Translations under genes and position numbers: made by a program
Part shown: positions 26,708-35,121 of the stretch, in pieces
Position numbering within the stretch: the first letter of the stretch is position 1
Layout of the letters: each line of letters starts with the position of its first letter
Notes under the pieces: generated by a model
The model's database searches: none
Told to the model about the DNA's origin: nothing
What the model saw: only the letters and a program-made list of their open reading frames with translations
Assembly: GCF_020171945.1 (NCBI RefSeq)
Contig: NZ_JAIVAP010000001.1
Span: forward strand, 248,001 to 312,000
Source of the DNA: Bacillus infantis
GTDB taxonomy: Bacteria > Bacillota > Bacilli > Bacillales > Cytobacillaceae
Direction: 5' to 3'
DNA: 64,000 bases

Positions 26708-27602
26708 ATTTTCCCAGCATTTTTTTTATTATAAACGGAGTTCCCAGCAGGACTGGAAACAGATAATAGCTGAGCCTGTACAAAAACAGAATGAGCATGG
26801 CAGCTTCACCTGCTACCCCCTCCCTCTGCATCATTAAGAGGAAGATCAGATCAAAGGATCCCGCTCCGCCCGGAATCATGCTGATAATTCCTGTACACAG
26901 AGCAGCGATGACGATTGGGAACAGCTGAAAAAAGGATATATTCACCCCGATGGTATGGGAAATCCCCCATATGCAAAGTACAATAAACAGCCATTCAAAG
27001 ATTGAAATGGCAACCAGTTCTGATACAAAGCCTTTCCGGTTTCCGGGAATATCCCAAAAAGGCTGCCGTCGCCAGTAAAGAACCAAAAAAAGCGGATTGT
27101 AAAGTGCAATCGCCCATAAGGGCACACCCTCCCAGCCATCCAGCGGACCTGCAGAAACGGCCAGGACAGCAATTGCAAAAAAAGAAAGCCCGGTTAAAAA
27201 GAAAAAAGAGAGCTTGGCAGCCGTCCGGACCAGCGGGCTATCCTTCGGCATATACTTCTTATAGAAATATGTCCTTAGTGTGGCCCCTGCTATCCCGCCC
27301 AGACCCACAATATTTGAATATGCGTTTGCTGACAGTGAATAAAAGAATAATTTTGTTCTCGGTAAATGGACAGAAAAAAGCTGGAGCAGGACAACATCGT
27401 AAAAATACATAGGAGAAAGGGCGGCAATCCCAAGAGCAAAAATATAAAGCAAGTCCAAGCAAGAAAGGCTGCGGGCCAATCCGGCAGAAGCATCCCAGTC
27501 CAATTTGGAGAGCATGCCTTTTGCCTCATAACCTAAAACAATGAGAAATAATATTGGCAGGGAGATTTTCAGAAGAAAGATATATCTATTTTTTATTGCC
27601 AC
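26706..27602 (-). CDS. LPG synthase-type transmembrane protein (UPF0104/YbhN family)
   Basis: A 298-residue integral membrane protein with eight or so helices, homologous to the flippase half of MprF. Recognisable pieces are SANAYSNIVGLGGIAGATLR (about 90-110) and the conserved ISMIPGGAGSFD (about 239-250). The catalytic aminoacyl-transferase half is absent, so any role would be lipid flipping or transport, not lysinylation. The start is GTG at 27602, after AAAGGAGGACAAGG. Confidence 0.85.
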   Translation of the reverse strand: MAIKNRYIFLLKISLPILFLIVLGYEAKGMLSKLDWDASAGLARSLSCLDLLYIFALGIAALSPMYFYDVVLLQLFSVHLPRTKLFFYSLSANAYSNIVGLGGIAGATLRTYFYKKYMPKDSPLVRTAAKLSFFFLTGLSFFAIAVLAVSAGPLDGWEGVPLWAIALYNPLFLVLYWRRQPFWDIPGNRKGFVSELVAISIFEWLFIVLCIWGISHTIGVNISFFQLFPIVIAALCTGIISMIPGGAGSFDLIFLLMMQREGVAGEAAMLILFLYRLSYYLFPVLLGTPFIIKKMLGK

Positions 27603-27709
27603 CCTTGTCCTCCTTTCCTATTGATCAGCTATAACTTATCCTATTCATTCTTTCCTGCAAAAAGAATCTGCAGCCTGGCCGGCATCTGTTGGTCCACCGG
27701 CGGGCAAGA

Positions 27710-27738
27710 TTGCCTTTAAAGATGGAATAGCTTATAAT
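27710..27738 (+). promoter_or_regulatory. Promoter of the mifM-like/yidC operon
   Basis: TTGCCT (27710-27715), 17-base spacer, TATAAT (27733-27738), 35 bases before the mifM-like start. Confidence 0.7.
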
Positions 27739-27773
27739 TACAGTATTGGCCTACTAATTTATGGGGTGAATGA

Positions 27774-28076
27774 ATGTTTGATCTGTTAATGGATTTTACA
27801 AATATTCCGGCTGAATATACATTGTATGCGAGTTTTATGCTCGGTCTTACAGTCAAGTCCTTCTTGGCATGGAATATTGAATACTCTTTCATGGAATCTA
27901 CCTGCAAGCCAGCCGAGCTGGGCGCCGGTTCCGGAAGCCTTAAGCTTTACGAAGCCTGCGGCAGGCCCTTCAGCCCGCTTCTCCGCTGGATTGCCAAATA
28001 TATACGCGCCAAAGAAGGATCGGGCAGCGACTCCGAGGATGCAGACTCCTCCATTATGCTTAAATTTGCTATCTAA
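27774..28076 (+). CDS. mifM: MifM-like membrane-anchored regulatory nascent chain
   Basis: A 100-residue peptide directly upstream of yidC. A hydrophobic anchor (YTLYASFMLGLTVKSFLAW, about 15-33) follows a short acidic head. The C-terminal third has RWIAKYI (71-77) and the acidic run DSEDADSS (86-93), resembling the arrest region of B. subtilis MifM as I remember it (a WI segment, then an acidic EDA stretch). In B. subtilis, MifM stalls the ribosome unless inserted by SpoIIIJ, and the stall exposes the yidC2 ribosome site. Here the codons for residues 92-95 form one arm of a stem burying the yidC site. ATG at 27774 follows GGGGTGA. Homology is by architecture and short motifs, not alignment. 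Confidence 0.75.
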   Translation: MFDLLMDFTNIPAEYTLYASFMLGLTVKSFLAWNIEYSFMESTCKPAELGAGSGSLKLYEACGRPFSPLLRWIAKYIRAKEGSGSDSEDADSSIMLKFAI

Positions 28077-28095
28077 AATTTAAACTAATGGAGGA
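28047..28095 (+). promoter_or_regulatory. Stem-loop hiding the yidC ribosome-binding site
   Basis: 28047-28056 (TCCTCCATTA) pairs perfectly with 28086-28095 (TAATGGAGGA), followed by an inner 8-bp stem 28060-28067 / 28076-28083. The Shine-Dalgarno GGAGGA (28090-28095) is fully paired. The 5' arm lies inside the last codons of the mifM-like gene, so a ribosome paused near residues 89-91 would open it. Confidence 0.85.
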
Positions 28096-28101
28096 ATTTA
28101 A

Positions 28102-28890
28102 TTGAAATCGAAAAAAAATCTTGCTGCATTTCTTGTTCTATCTTTAACAGCTATCCTTCTTTCCGCATGCCAGGCATCACAGCCCGGCCAGCAGAGTGAT
28201 GGCTTTTTCAACACCTATCTGGTCCAGCCTTTTGCAAGTGCCATCCATATGGTCGCTGAATTATTTAATGGCAATTTCGGTTTATCCATCATCCTTATTA
28301 CGCTGATCATCCGCCTGGCCCTTATGCCGCTCATGCTTAAGCAGTACAAAAGGCAGCAGGATATGAAAGGCAAAATGGATGTGCTGAAGCCGGAAATGGA
28401 CAAGATCCAGGCCCAGTTGAAAAAGACGAAAGATCAAAAAGAACAGCAAAAGCTGCAGCAGGAAATGTTTGCTCTTTATCGCAAGCATGGTGTAAACCCG
28501 CTTAATGTGGGCTGTCTGCCAATCCTGATTCAAATGCCTATTCTGATGGGCTTCTACTATGCCATCAGGAGTTCACATGAAATTGCTGCGCATTCTTTTT
28601 TGTGGTTCAATCTTGGACAGCCTGACCTGCTCATTACAGCAGCAGCGGGTATAGTCTATTATCTGCAGTTTAAAGTGACCCAGGCCAATATGCCGGTCCA
28701 GCAGCAGAACCAGATGAAATTTATGGGACTGCTGTCGCCGATCATGATTGTTGTCTTCTCTTTCAGCGCTCCTGCAGCCCTCCCTTTGTATTGGACAGTG
28801 GGAGGAACGTTCCTTATTCTGCAGACCCTGATTGGCCGCAGGCTTTATCAGACAGCACCTGCAGCCAAAGAAGCTGAAATATCCAGATAA
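28102..28890 (+). CDS. yidC: Membrane protein insertase YidC (YidC2/YqjG type)
   Basis: A 262-residue lipoprotein insertase. The lipobox is LLSAC (Cys23), followed by five membrane segments. The hydrophilic-groove arginine sits in LITLIIRLALMPLM (Arg about 73). A charged coiled-coil hairpin loop (KGKMDVLKPEMDKIQAQLKK) is followed by the conserved GCLPILIQMPILMGFYYAI. It inserts and folds membrane proteins with or without SecYEG. The start is TTG at 28102, six bases after GGAGGA, which is sequestered (28047-28095). The mifM-like gene upstream suggests this is the inducible copy. Confidence 0.92.
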   Translation: MKSKKNLAAFLVLSLTAILLSACQASQPGQQSDGFFNTYLVQPFASAIHMVAELFNGNFGLSIILITLIIRLALMPLMLKQYKRQQDMKGKMDVLKPEMDKIQAQLKKTKDQKEQQKLQQEMFALYRKHGVNPLNVGCLPILIQMPILMGFYYAIRSSHEIAAHSFLWFNLGQPDLLITAAAGIVYYLQFKVTQANMPVQQQNQMKFMGLLSPIMIVVFSFSAPAALPLYWTVGGTFLILQTLIGRRLYQTAPAAKEAEISR

Positions 28891-28896
28891 TATTGA

Positions 28897-28932
28897 AAGA
28901 AGCATGAGGGATTCCCTCATGCTTCTTTTTTG
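28897..28932 (+). terminator. Terminator of yidC
   Basis: agaagcatgaggg / ccctcatgcttct, 13 bp, followed by TTTTTT. Confidence 0.9.
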
Positions 28933-29006
28933 TATAGATGGCAGCACGCTTTTGCATAAATGGGCTGGAACTCTGAAATAATGAAGAATAGAAAGGATGT
29001 GGGAAT

Positions 29007-29549
29007 TTGATCAGCAAAAAGCTATTTCTAGCCGGCTTTGCAGCCCTCTCTGTTCTGCCTGGCTGCGGGATTAATGAAAAAGATACATATGATGATACTG
29101 CTATCAGGGATATGGGAAGCAAACAGACAGAAAATCTCGTCAGCACTTCGAAGGAAGACAGTGAAACAAACACAAAGCTGACGGATCCTACCAGGACATC
29201 TTATGAAGGGAAAAATGAAGCGCCCAGGCTGATCCTGGATGAAACAGCTTCGAAAAGAATCAGCAGTATGGACATGACCAATGATGCTATCGTTATTAAA
29301 ACGAATAACCGCACGTTTGTTGCAGTAAAGCCAGCTAAGGAATATCGGCTTGCCGGGAACTCCAGGCAGGAAATCAAACAGGCACTGCCTGCAGAAAACT
29401 CTGCAAAAGCTGTATATATAACAGATGATGCAGAGTTTTATAAGCATGTAAAAACCTATCAGGATGCAATCATTGCCGGAAAGCCCGTAGATCAGCTTTA
29501 CCAGGAGTTTATAAAGCTCGCAGAAAAAACATTCCCGGATTCTAAATAG
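29007..29549 (+). CDS. YhcN/YlaJ-type sporulation lipoprotein
   Basis: A 180-residue lipoprotein with lipobox VLPGC (Cys20). After a Thr/Glu/Lys-rich linker comes a domain with an SSMDMTNDAIVIKTNNRTFVAV pattern (split around residues 92-113) and a helical end, as in YhcN/YlaJ lipoproteins of the spore inner membrane. TTG at 29007 follows AGGATGTGGGAA. Its 3' end overlaps the convergent acetyltransferase gene by 8 bases. Confidence 0.75.
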   Translation: MISKKLFLAGFAALSVLPGCGINEKDTYDDTAIRDMGSKQTENLVSTSKEDSETNTKLTDPTRTSYEGKNEAPRLILDETASKRISSMDMTNDAIVIKTNNRTFVAVKPAKEYRLAGNSRQEIKQALPAENSAKAVYITDDAEFYKHVKTYQDAIIAGKPVDQLYQEFIKLAEKTFPDSK

Positions 29550-30144
29550 GATAAATATTCTTCAGTTTCTGTATAAGCCTTTCTTTTACTTGCGGCCATT
29601 CTTCTTTTAGAATGCTGTAATAAACAGTATTTCTGGCGAATCCATCAGCTATGATCCGGTCTTTCCGGAGAATGCCCTCTTTGACTGCACCCAGCCTTTC
29701 TATTGCCTTCTGGGATCTGATATTCCTGCTGTCCGTTTTTAGCTGGACCCTGTTCATATCCCATATTTCAAAAGCGTGCCTGAGAAGGAGAAATTTGCAT
29801 TCCGTATTCACAGATGTTCTCCAGACCTCTGGCGTATACCATGTTGAGCCGATTTCAAGCGTTTTATTTTCCGGCAGGATGTCCAGATACCTGGTGCTGC
29901 CCACAAGCCTGCCGGATTCCTTCAAGCCCACCGAAAAAGCCAGTTGTTTCCCTTCTTTCACTAAATCCGCCGCTTTCCGGGTATCTGCCTTCATTTCTTC
30001 AAGACTAAAGATCTTTGATGCAGTAAATTCCCAGATCTCCTTATACGCAGCAGCCTCCCACAGCAAACTGCTTTGATCTTCACGGATCGGGCTAAGCCTG
30101 ACGGACTTTCCTTCAAGAATGGGCGGTTCTATCCATAATGCCAT
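29542..30144 (-). CDS. GNAT N-acetyltransferase (RimJ/RimL-like)
   Basis: A 200-residue acetyltransferase of the RimJ/RimL/YdaF kind. It shows LEGKSVRLSPIREDQ at the start, GSTRYLDILPENKTLEIGSTW, and the acetyl-CoA-binding region that leads to LKTDSRNIRSQKAIERLGAV, a signature of this subgroup. It may acetylate a protein N-terminus or small amine; substrate unknown. ATG at 30144 follows CAGGAGGAG. Confidence 0.88.
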   Translation of the reverse strand: MALWIEPPILEGKSVRLSPIREDQSSLLWEAAAYKEIWEFTASKIFSLEEMKADTRKAADLVKEGKQLAFSVGLKESGRLVGSTRYLDILPENKTLEIGSTWYTPEVWRTSVNTECKFLLLRHAFEIWDMNRVQLKTDSRNIRSQKAIERLGAVKEGILRKDRIIADGFARNTVYYSILKEEWPQVKERLIQKLKNIYPI

Positions 30145-30216
30145 AAAGTTCTCCTCCTGTTCTGCTAAGAAACTCTATATTCGACAAAAAGGAGAAAAAT
30201 CCTTTTCAAGCAAAAA

Positions 30217-30244
30217 CAAAAGCCCCAGGCACATGCCTGGAGCT
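30217..30244 (-). terminator. Terminator of the 67-residue gene
   Basis: agccccaggca / tgcctggagct, 11 bp with one mismatch, followed on the minus strand by TTTTGTTTTT. Confidence 0.8.
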
Positions 30245-30250
30245 CTCTTC

Positions 30251-30454
30251 TTAAGCTTCCTGAAAGTAATCTTTATAAAACCCGCTCACTTTTCCGGAAT
30301 TGTCTACGACAAAATAAAACTCTTCTGTCTCATTTTTAACTTCATACTCTTTGCCTTCAGTAAGCGCCCTGTTCACAATATACTTGGCTGCATTCGTATG
30401 GATGCATTTTACTGTTTTTAATGTTGGCCGTTCATGCCAGTCTAAATGGATCAT
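30251..30454 (-). CDS. Small conserved protein (DUF6501-like)
   Basis: A 67-residue cytosolic protein beginning MIHLDWHERPTLKTVKC and ending GFYKDYFQEA. The central NRALTEGKEYEVKNETEEFY looks like a small beta-rich fold. I associate this sequence with the DUF6501 group of bacilli. ATG at 30454 has AAGGAG 9 bases upstream. An in-frame GTG at 30481 lacks a ribosome site. Confidence 0.7.
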   Translation of the reverse strand: MIHLDWHERPTLKTVKCIHTNAAKYIVNRALTEGKEYEVKNETEEFYFVVDNSGKVSGFYKDYFQEA

Positions 30455-30505
30455 CTTTTGCCACTCCTTCAGCTTTTTCACCTTTTAGTATAAAGAATCA
30501 GGAGC

Positions 30506-30733
30506 CTATATAGCAACTGGATTTTCCTCTTCATCCGGTTTTGGCTGGATATTGGTGATGATATTATCAATATATTCTTCTTCAAACGTATACATTTCGC
30601 CTGTCACAATATTTTTGCATGTCACATATGTCTTTTGGCAGATGTTATCCAGCCGGATAAATTCTAAGTATTGATAAAGCTTCTTCTTATAGATTACTTC
30701 AATCAGCAAGCCATTATCCATATTCATATTCAT
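30506..30733 (-). CDS. Small hypothetical protein
   Basis: A 75-residue acidic protein beginning MNMNMDNGLLIEVIYKKK and containing VTCKNIVTGEMYTFEEEYI. Alternating hydrophobic residues suggest a small beta-sheet fold. ATG at 30733 follows GAGGGTCAGCAT; ATGs two and four codons downstream are possible. It lies between two other small or uncharacterised genes on the same strand. No family recognised. Confidence 0.65.
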   Translation of the reverse strand: MNMNMDNGLLIEVIYKKKLYQYLEFIRLDNICQKTYVTCKNIVTGEMYTFEEEYIDNIITNIQPKPDEEENPVAI

Positions 30734-30823
30734 ATGCTGACCCTCTTTCTGTGATGATGGCAAAGGTTATTTACCACCTGGAGAGCCAGTATTAAACCTA
30801 TGGATAGGCTATTGCAGAAATTT

Positions 30824-31702
30824 TTATTCCTTTTTGGCGGCTGCAGGGCTTTGGGTACGGAGAGCAGCGATGTTTCCTTCCAGCTTCTTGAAATATTCCC
30901 TGCTAAGCCTTCCCTTTGCACCACGCAGGATTTCTGCAGCATAATGGTCAGGAGGTGCAAGCTCCTCCCGTTTATTATATACATGAAAGGAAAGGACATT
31001 TTTATACAAAATGCCTTCTGAGTTAATATCAAGGAATACCGGCCTGTACAATCCTCCATGGAAGCCCTCACGGATAAACAGGTATTCCACTGCGTCATAT
31101 GGCAGTCTGTAAAGAATCCCTTCTGTTACTCCGCCATCCTCAATGATATCGCCCCTGCCCCCGTCCGGCCTCTCCAGGAGATATTTCATTGAGTATCCTT
31201 CTAAAGTGCCAGGGCCAATGATCTGCTGAAAAAAGTGATCGACTTTTGCCAGTCTGAAGCGTTCATCGTCCATGCAGGAACCGTAAGCAAAATATAGTAC
31301 GGCGGGAGGGCGAGCTTCCATAAGCCTGTAAAGCTTCCAATCTCCATGAAGGATCGGCTTTACCAAAAGATCATCTCTGCTGGATATATATACAAACCCG
31401 CTGAAGGATCCAGTATCCGTGTGGATGTCCTGCTCCACCCTGTCATAGAGATTATCCTTCCGCCCGGGTATATAATCCTCCAGTTCATCAAGGTCCTTGA
31501 ATTGATCCAAGTGCACTTCATATAATTCTCCGTATACTTTCTGATCGGCTGAGGCCTTCATCGAAGGATATCCCAGCCCTGTATCATAAAGTTCCCCGTA
31601 AACCCATGCCTGCTCTGCCAGGCACCTGCCGGCTTCCAGCAGATAATGATTCTCTTCATGATGCCTCAAAGTTCCGTATACAAACAGCTTTACGTAAGAC
31701 AA
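30824..31702 (-). CDS. ykqA: YkqA-like protein with two gamma-glutamylcyclotransferase-type domains
   Basis: A 292-residue cytosolic protein with two AIG2/GGCT folds in tandem. The first starts KLFVYGTLRHHEENH and has a Glu in DELEDYIPG (about 97). The second starts LYFAYGSCMDDERF (about 135) with the GGCT-type YGS loop. B. subtilis YkqA has the same double-domain layout. It may act on gamma-glutamylamines or related peptides; substrate unproven. The start is TTG at 31702, seven bases after GGAGG; a TTG at 31708 is too close to that site. Confidence 0.82.
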   Translation of the reverse strand: MSYVKLFVYGTLRHHEENHYLLEAGRCLAEQAWVYGELYDTGLGYPSMKASADQKVYGELYEVHLDQFKDLDELEDYIPGRKDNLYDRVEQDIHTDTGSFSGFVYISSRDDLLVKPILHGDWKLYRLMEARPPAVLYFAYGSCMDDERFRLAKVDHFFQQIIGPGTLEGYSMKYLLERPDGGRGDIIEDGGVTEGILYRLPYDAVEYLFIREGFHGGLYRPVFLDINSEGILYKNVLSFHVYNKREELAPPDHYAAEILRGAKGRLSREYFKKLEGNIAALRTQSPAAAKKE

Positions 31703-31772
31703 TGTCAAACCTCCATAATGAAAAAATGAAATGTTAATTCCGTCAGTTCCTGCCTTACGGCTATTATACAGA

Positions 31773-31807
31773 AAATGAAAAGCAGGGGCTAATGAAGACC
31801 CTGCTTT
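31773..31807 (-). terminator. Terminator of the 55-residue gene
   Basis: aaagcaggg / ccctgcttt, 9 bp, followed on the minus strand by TCATTTTC. Confidence 0.75.
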
Positions 31808-31813
31808 ACCTGT

Positions 31814-31981
31814 CTACAGATTAAGCTGGATGCAATGGCATGCCGGCCTATTCTTAAATAAAGAAAAGTGACAGTAAAAAGGATATTTTTCTTGTTTTCC
31901 CTTCTCTAAAAAGGGTTTGCTTTCCAGTTCCTTTTCCCTGTATTGGCTGAGCTTCTCACATACATAAGTCTCTTCATACAT
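31814..31981 (-). CDS. Small Cys-containing hypothetical protein
   Basis: A 55-residue charged protein beginning MYEETYVCEKLSQYREKELE and ending with CxxxxxxxxxxxCxC-type spacing (YCHFSLFKNRPACHCIQL). Cys and His could bind a metal. ATG at 31981 follows GGGAGGCGCAGCAGA. A terminator lies 7 bases past the stop. No family recognised. Confidence 0.6.
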   Translation of the reverse strand: MYEETYVCEKLSQYREKELESKPFLEKGKQEKYPFYCHFSLFKNRPACHCIQLNL

Positions 31982-32092
31982 TCTGCTGCGCCTCCCGCTT
32001 TTTGATATCCTTATTGTAAACTGCAGGGAATTTTGCAGCATTGGCGGGAAGCTGGAACAGCACTCAGACTTTTGATTGAAAAAGGAACTATA

Positions 32093-33756
32093 TTATTTAT
32101 GGCGGGACAGGATTTCCTGTTCTTTTTCTGCAATCTCTCTTGCTTTTTCCCTTAATTTAAACTTTTGGATTTTCCCCGAGGCTGTCATCGGATATTCTTT
32201 GACAAACTCAAAATACCGGGGAATTTTGTGCCGGGAGATTTTTCCTTTGCAGAATGAGCTGAGCTCTTCTTTTCCGGCAGTTTCCCCTTCCTTCAGGATG
32301 ATCCATGCCATCAGTTCTTCTCCGAAAACCGGGTCAGGGACCCCGGTGACCTGCACGTCCAGTACCTTTGGATGCGTATATAGGAATTCTTCAATTTCAC
32401 GGGGATAAATATTTTCTCCTCCCCTGATCACCATGTCCTTCAGGCGGCCGGTGATGCTGCAATAGCCATTCGCATCCATCACAGCAAGGTCCCCGGTATG
32501 AAGCCAGCCTTCACTGTCAATGGCCTCTTTAGTTGCATCAGGATTATTGTAATAGCCTTTCATCACATGATAGCCTCTTGTGCATAATTCCCCCTGTGTT
32601 CCCCTGGGAACTTCATTTGAAGTCCCGGGAGTTACAATCTTGACTTCAACATGCGGCAGCGCCTTCCCAACTGATTCTACCCGGAGTTCAATGGGATCGT
32701 CGGTCCTTGTCTGTGTGATGACTGGAGATGATTCTGTTTGTCCGTAAGCGATCGTGATTTCAGCCGCTCCCATTTTTTCAATAACAGCTTTCATTACCTC
32801 AATCGGACAATTGGAGCCTGCCATAATCCCTGTCCTCAGTGAAGAGAGGTCATATTCGCCAAAGGAGGGGTCATTAAGCTCGGCAATGACATCGTCGGAA
32901 CACCATGGAGGCCGGTGCACTTTTCGTTCTGGACAGTCAGCAGCACCTCTTTCGGGCTGAATTCCTGGACAGGGAGCATAGTAGCTCCGACAGAGACGCA
33001 GGCGAGGGTGCCAAGCACGCATCCAAAGCAGTGGAAAAAAGGGACAGGGATGCAGAGCCGGTCCTCTTTGCCCAGTTTCATGCAGCCAGCGATATGATAG
33101 GCGTTATTGATGATATTGGAATGTGTCAGCATGACCCCTTTAGGGAAGCCGGTTGTACCGGATGTATATTGCATGTTGATAACATCATCCGGTTCAAGGG
33201 ATTCCATCCTGCTGTCGAGGTCTCTGTCTTCAACTTCTTCAGACAGCTGGATAATATCTTCCCAGCAGTAGGCTCCAGGATGCCTGCTGCTGCTCATGAT
33301 TATAATATTCTTCAAAAAGGGAAGCTTCTTGCTCTTCAGATGGCCGGGCTCAGAGTCCCTCAGCTCAGGTACAATCTCATAAAGCATGTCTATGTAAGAA
33401 GAACCCCGGTAATTCTCCTGGAGGATTAAAGTGGACGACTCTGACTGCTGAAGCAGATATTCCAGCTCTGCAGCCTGGTAATTCGTATTCACTGTGACAA
33501 GGACAGCGCCCATCTTGCCTGTGGCAAATTGACAGGCAAGCCATTCTGGTGTATTGGCTGCCCAAACAGCAAGGTTTTCTCCTTTTTCAATGCCCAGCTT
33601 CATAAGGCCTTTTGCTGCCTTCCGGCAATAATGGTCAAATTCCCGGTATGTCATCCGCAGCCCTTTTGTATGATAAACGACAGCTTCATGCCCCGGGTGC
33701 AGCCGGGCTTTCTCTTCCAATAATTTTCCGACTGTAGTATTCAGCAATCCCTGCAT
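32093..33756 (-). pseudogene. yngI: Acyl-CoA synthetase YngI-like, single-base frameshift
   Basis: An AMP-forming acyl-CoA ligase split between two frames. The first (33756 to about 32889) carries MQYTSGTTGFPKGVMLTHSN, the AMP-binding P-loop, and runs to LHGVPTM. The second continues with IAELNDPSFGEYDLSSLR, then YGQTESSP, TGDLAVMDANGY and ends MTASGKIQKFKLRE with the catalytic lysine. At 32888-32889 the sequence is ATG-TC-ATT where relatives have ATG-TTC-ATT, so one T appears missing. Restoring it gives 554 residues, matching B. subtilis YngI (about 549). ATG at 33756 follows AAAGGAGTGGGGATT. Either the gene is inactivated or there is a sequencing error; all other motifs look intact. Confidence 0.85.
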
Positions 33757-33837
33757 AATCCCCACTCCTTTTATTAAGTTGAAAAGGCTTACAAACATGT
33801 TATCATATTTTACAGAATATTCAATTATCAGAAACGG

Positions 33838-33862
33838 TAAAAAACCCCGCATCCCTGCAGGG
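33838..33862 (-). terminator. Terminator of the class I methyltransferase gene
   Basis: On the minus strand CCCTGCA-GGGA-TGCGGGG (one G-U), then TTTTTTAC, 12 bases past the stop. Confidence 0.8.
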
Positions 33863-33873
33863 CCCATCAATAT

Positions 33874-34611
33874 CTATGGCTTCCTGCAGGAAAACAGCAG
33901 GAATAAGGGTATCCTTCTTCTTCGTTCATACTCCGATTTATCCTTAAAGAATCTTTCCTCGGGAACTGCCTCTTTCAAGCCTTCAATAGCCAGTCCAGCC
34001 TGCTGGAGGAGTGTGAAATAATCCTCTACAGTTCTGTGGTATTTTACTACTAAGCCGCCAATCCAGGGCTCTTCCCTTTTTCCGGTCAGAAAATAGTCGT
34101 CAACAATCCAGTCCTCTTTTTTTACATCCTTGCCCATACTTTTGAAAGAAGATGTTAAAAGGGGATGCTGAAGGCTGATGACAAGCCTGCCACCGGGCTT
34201 CAGGGCAGAGTAGATATGGGAAAAAACCTGTCCAAGGTCTTCTATGTAATGAAGGACCAGCCTGGATAAGATCAAATCGTATTTTTCCTGTTCCCACTCA
34301 TAATCCTCGATCCGGCTGTGAATCACCGTTCCATTTGAATTTTCCAGCCGCTTTTGTGCAAGTCTGGCCATATTCTGCGACCCTTCAATTCCAGTATAAG
34401 AAGCACATTCCGCTTCTAGCAGGCTGGAAGCGTATGAGCCATCACCGCAGCCAATTTCGAGAATCTCCTTGCCTGCAGGGCTCCCGGCCAAAGAATAAAA
34501 AGCAGGCTCCTCCATTGTGTGATTAGGACTCTCTGCCCGATTTCTCCTGAAAAGATAGCTGCTGAAAAAACCTTCATCATCATAAGCTTCTGGTCCCTTG
34601 AATGGCATCAT
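33874..34611 (-). CDS. Class I SAM-dependent methyltransferase
   Basis: A 245-residue methyltransferase. Motif I is ILEIGCGDGSYA (about 49-60), motif II acidic end YTGIEGSQ, post-motif YDLILSRLVLHYIED (about 112-126), then LKPGGRLVISLQHP. These are hallmarks of Methyltransf_11/25 enzymes acting on small molecules. Substrate unknown. ATG at 34611 (or the next ATG at 34608) follows GTGGTGGA. Confidence 0.85.
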   Translation of the reverse strand: MMPFKGPEAYDDEGFFSSYLFRRNRAESPNHTMEEPAFYSLAGSPAGKEILEIGCGDGSYASSLLEAECASYTGIEGSQNMARLAQKRLENSNGTVIHSRIEDYEWEQEKYDLILSRLVLHYIEDLGQVFSHIYSALKPGGRLVISLQHPLLTSSFKSMGKDVKKEDWIVDDYFLTGKREEPWIGGLVVKYHRTVEDYFTLLQQAGLAIEGLKEAVPEERFFKDKSEYERRRRIPLFLLFSCRKP

Positions 34612-34663
34612 TCCACCACTTTCTGAATAAAGTCAAATATTTTGAATTTTACCATAAAACCCC

Positions 34664-34689
34664 AAAATAAAAAAGGCGCCTAAGCGCCT
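34664..34689 (-). terminator. Terminator of the YjbQ-family gene
   Basis: aggcgc / gcgcct around loop ctaa, followed on the minus strand by TTTTTATTTT, at the stop codon. Confidence 0.8.
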
Positions 34690-34691
34690 GC

Positions 34692-35105
34692 CTATTCTTC
34701 TGCACGATTATGAATAGCCTTAAGATAAAATGTTCTTTCCCTGGGACCATCAAACTCGCAGAAATAGATGCCCTGCCATACACCAAGCAGCAGACGGCCG
34801 CCAGTTACAATGACATGCTGTGAAGCTCCCATGGTTGAAGCCTTCAGATGTGCGGCCGTATTCCCTTCCTCATGACGGTCCTTTAAGTGATTCCATGGAA
34901 AGGTTTCATCAAGCCGGTTAATCATATCAGTTTTTACATCCGGATCTGCATTTTCATTAATAGTCAGGCCTGCCGTGGTATGAGGGCAATATATAAGGAC
35001 TGCTCCATCGGAAAGCTCCTGCTCTGCGGCAAACTCCCTTACAGTCTCGGTGATCTCTGTAAATTCATCCCGCATCGAGGTGGATATCGCATATTTTTTC
35101 AGCAC
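34692..35105 (-). CDS. yugU: YjbQ/UPF0047 family protein (YugU)
   Basis: A 137-residue protein of the YjbQ family, for which a secondary thiamine-phosphate synthase activity has been described. Signatures are YCPHTTAGLTINENADPDV (about 44-62, with the His), HLKASTMGASQ and GRLLLGVWQGIYFCEFDGPR. I choose GTG at 35105, six bases after AGGAGG; the upstream ATG at 35111 abuts that site directly. It forms a tight same-strand cluster with the VOC and AAC(3) genes. Confidence 0.88.
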   Translation of the reverse strand: MLKKYAISTSMRDEFTEITETVREFAAEQELSDGAVLIYCPHTTAGLTINENADPDVKTDMINRLDETFPWNHLKDRHEEGNTAAHLKASTMGASQHVIVTGGRLLLGVWQGIYFCEFDGPRERTFYLKAIHNRAEE

Positions 35106-35121
35106 AAACATCCTCCTTTTT

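Noticed and set aside
27826-28083. 85-codon ORF overlapping the mifM-like gene
   Set aside because: It has no ribosome site, and the 27774 frame has a promoter, a ribosome site and the expected position and motifs.
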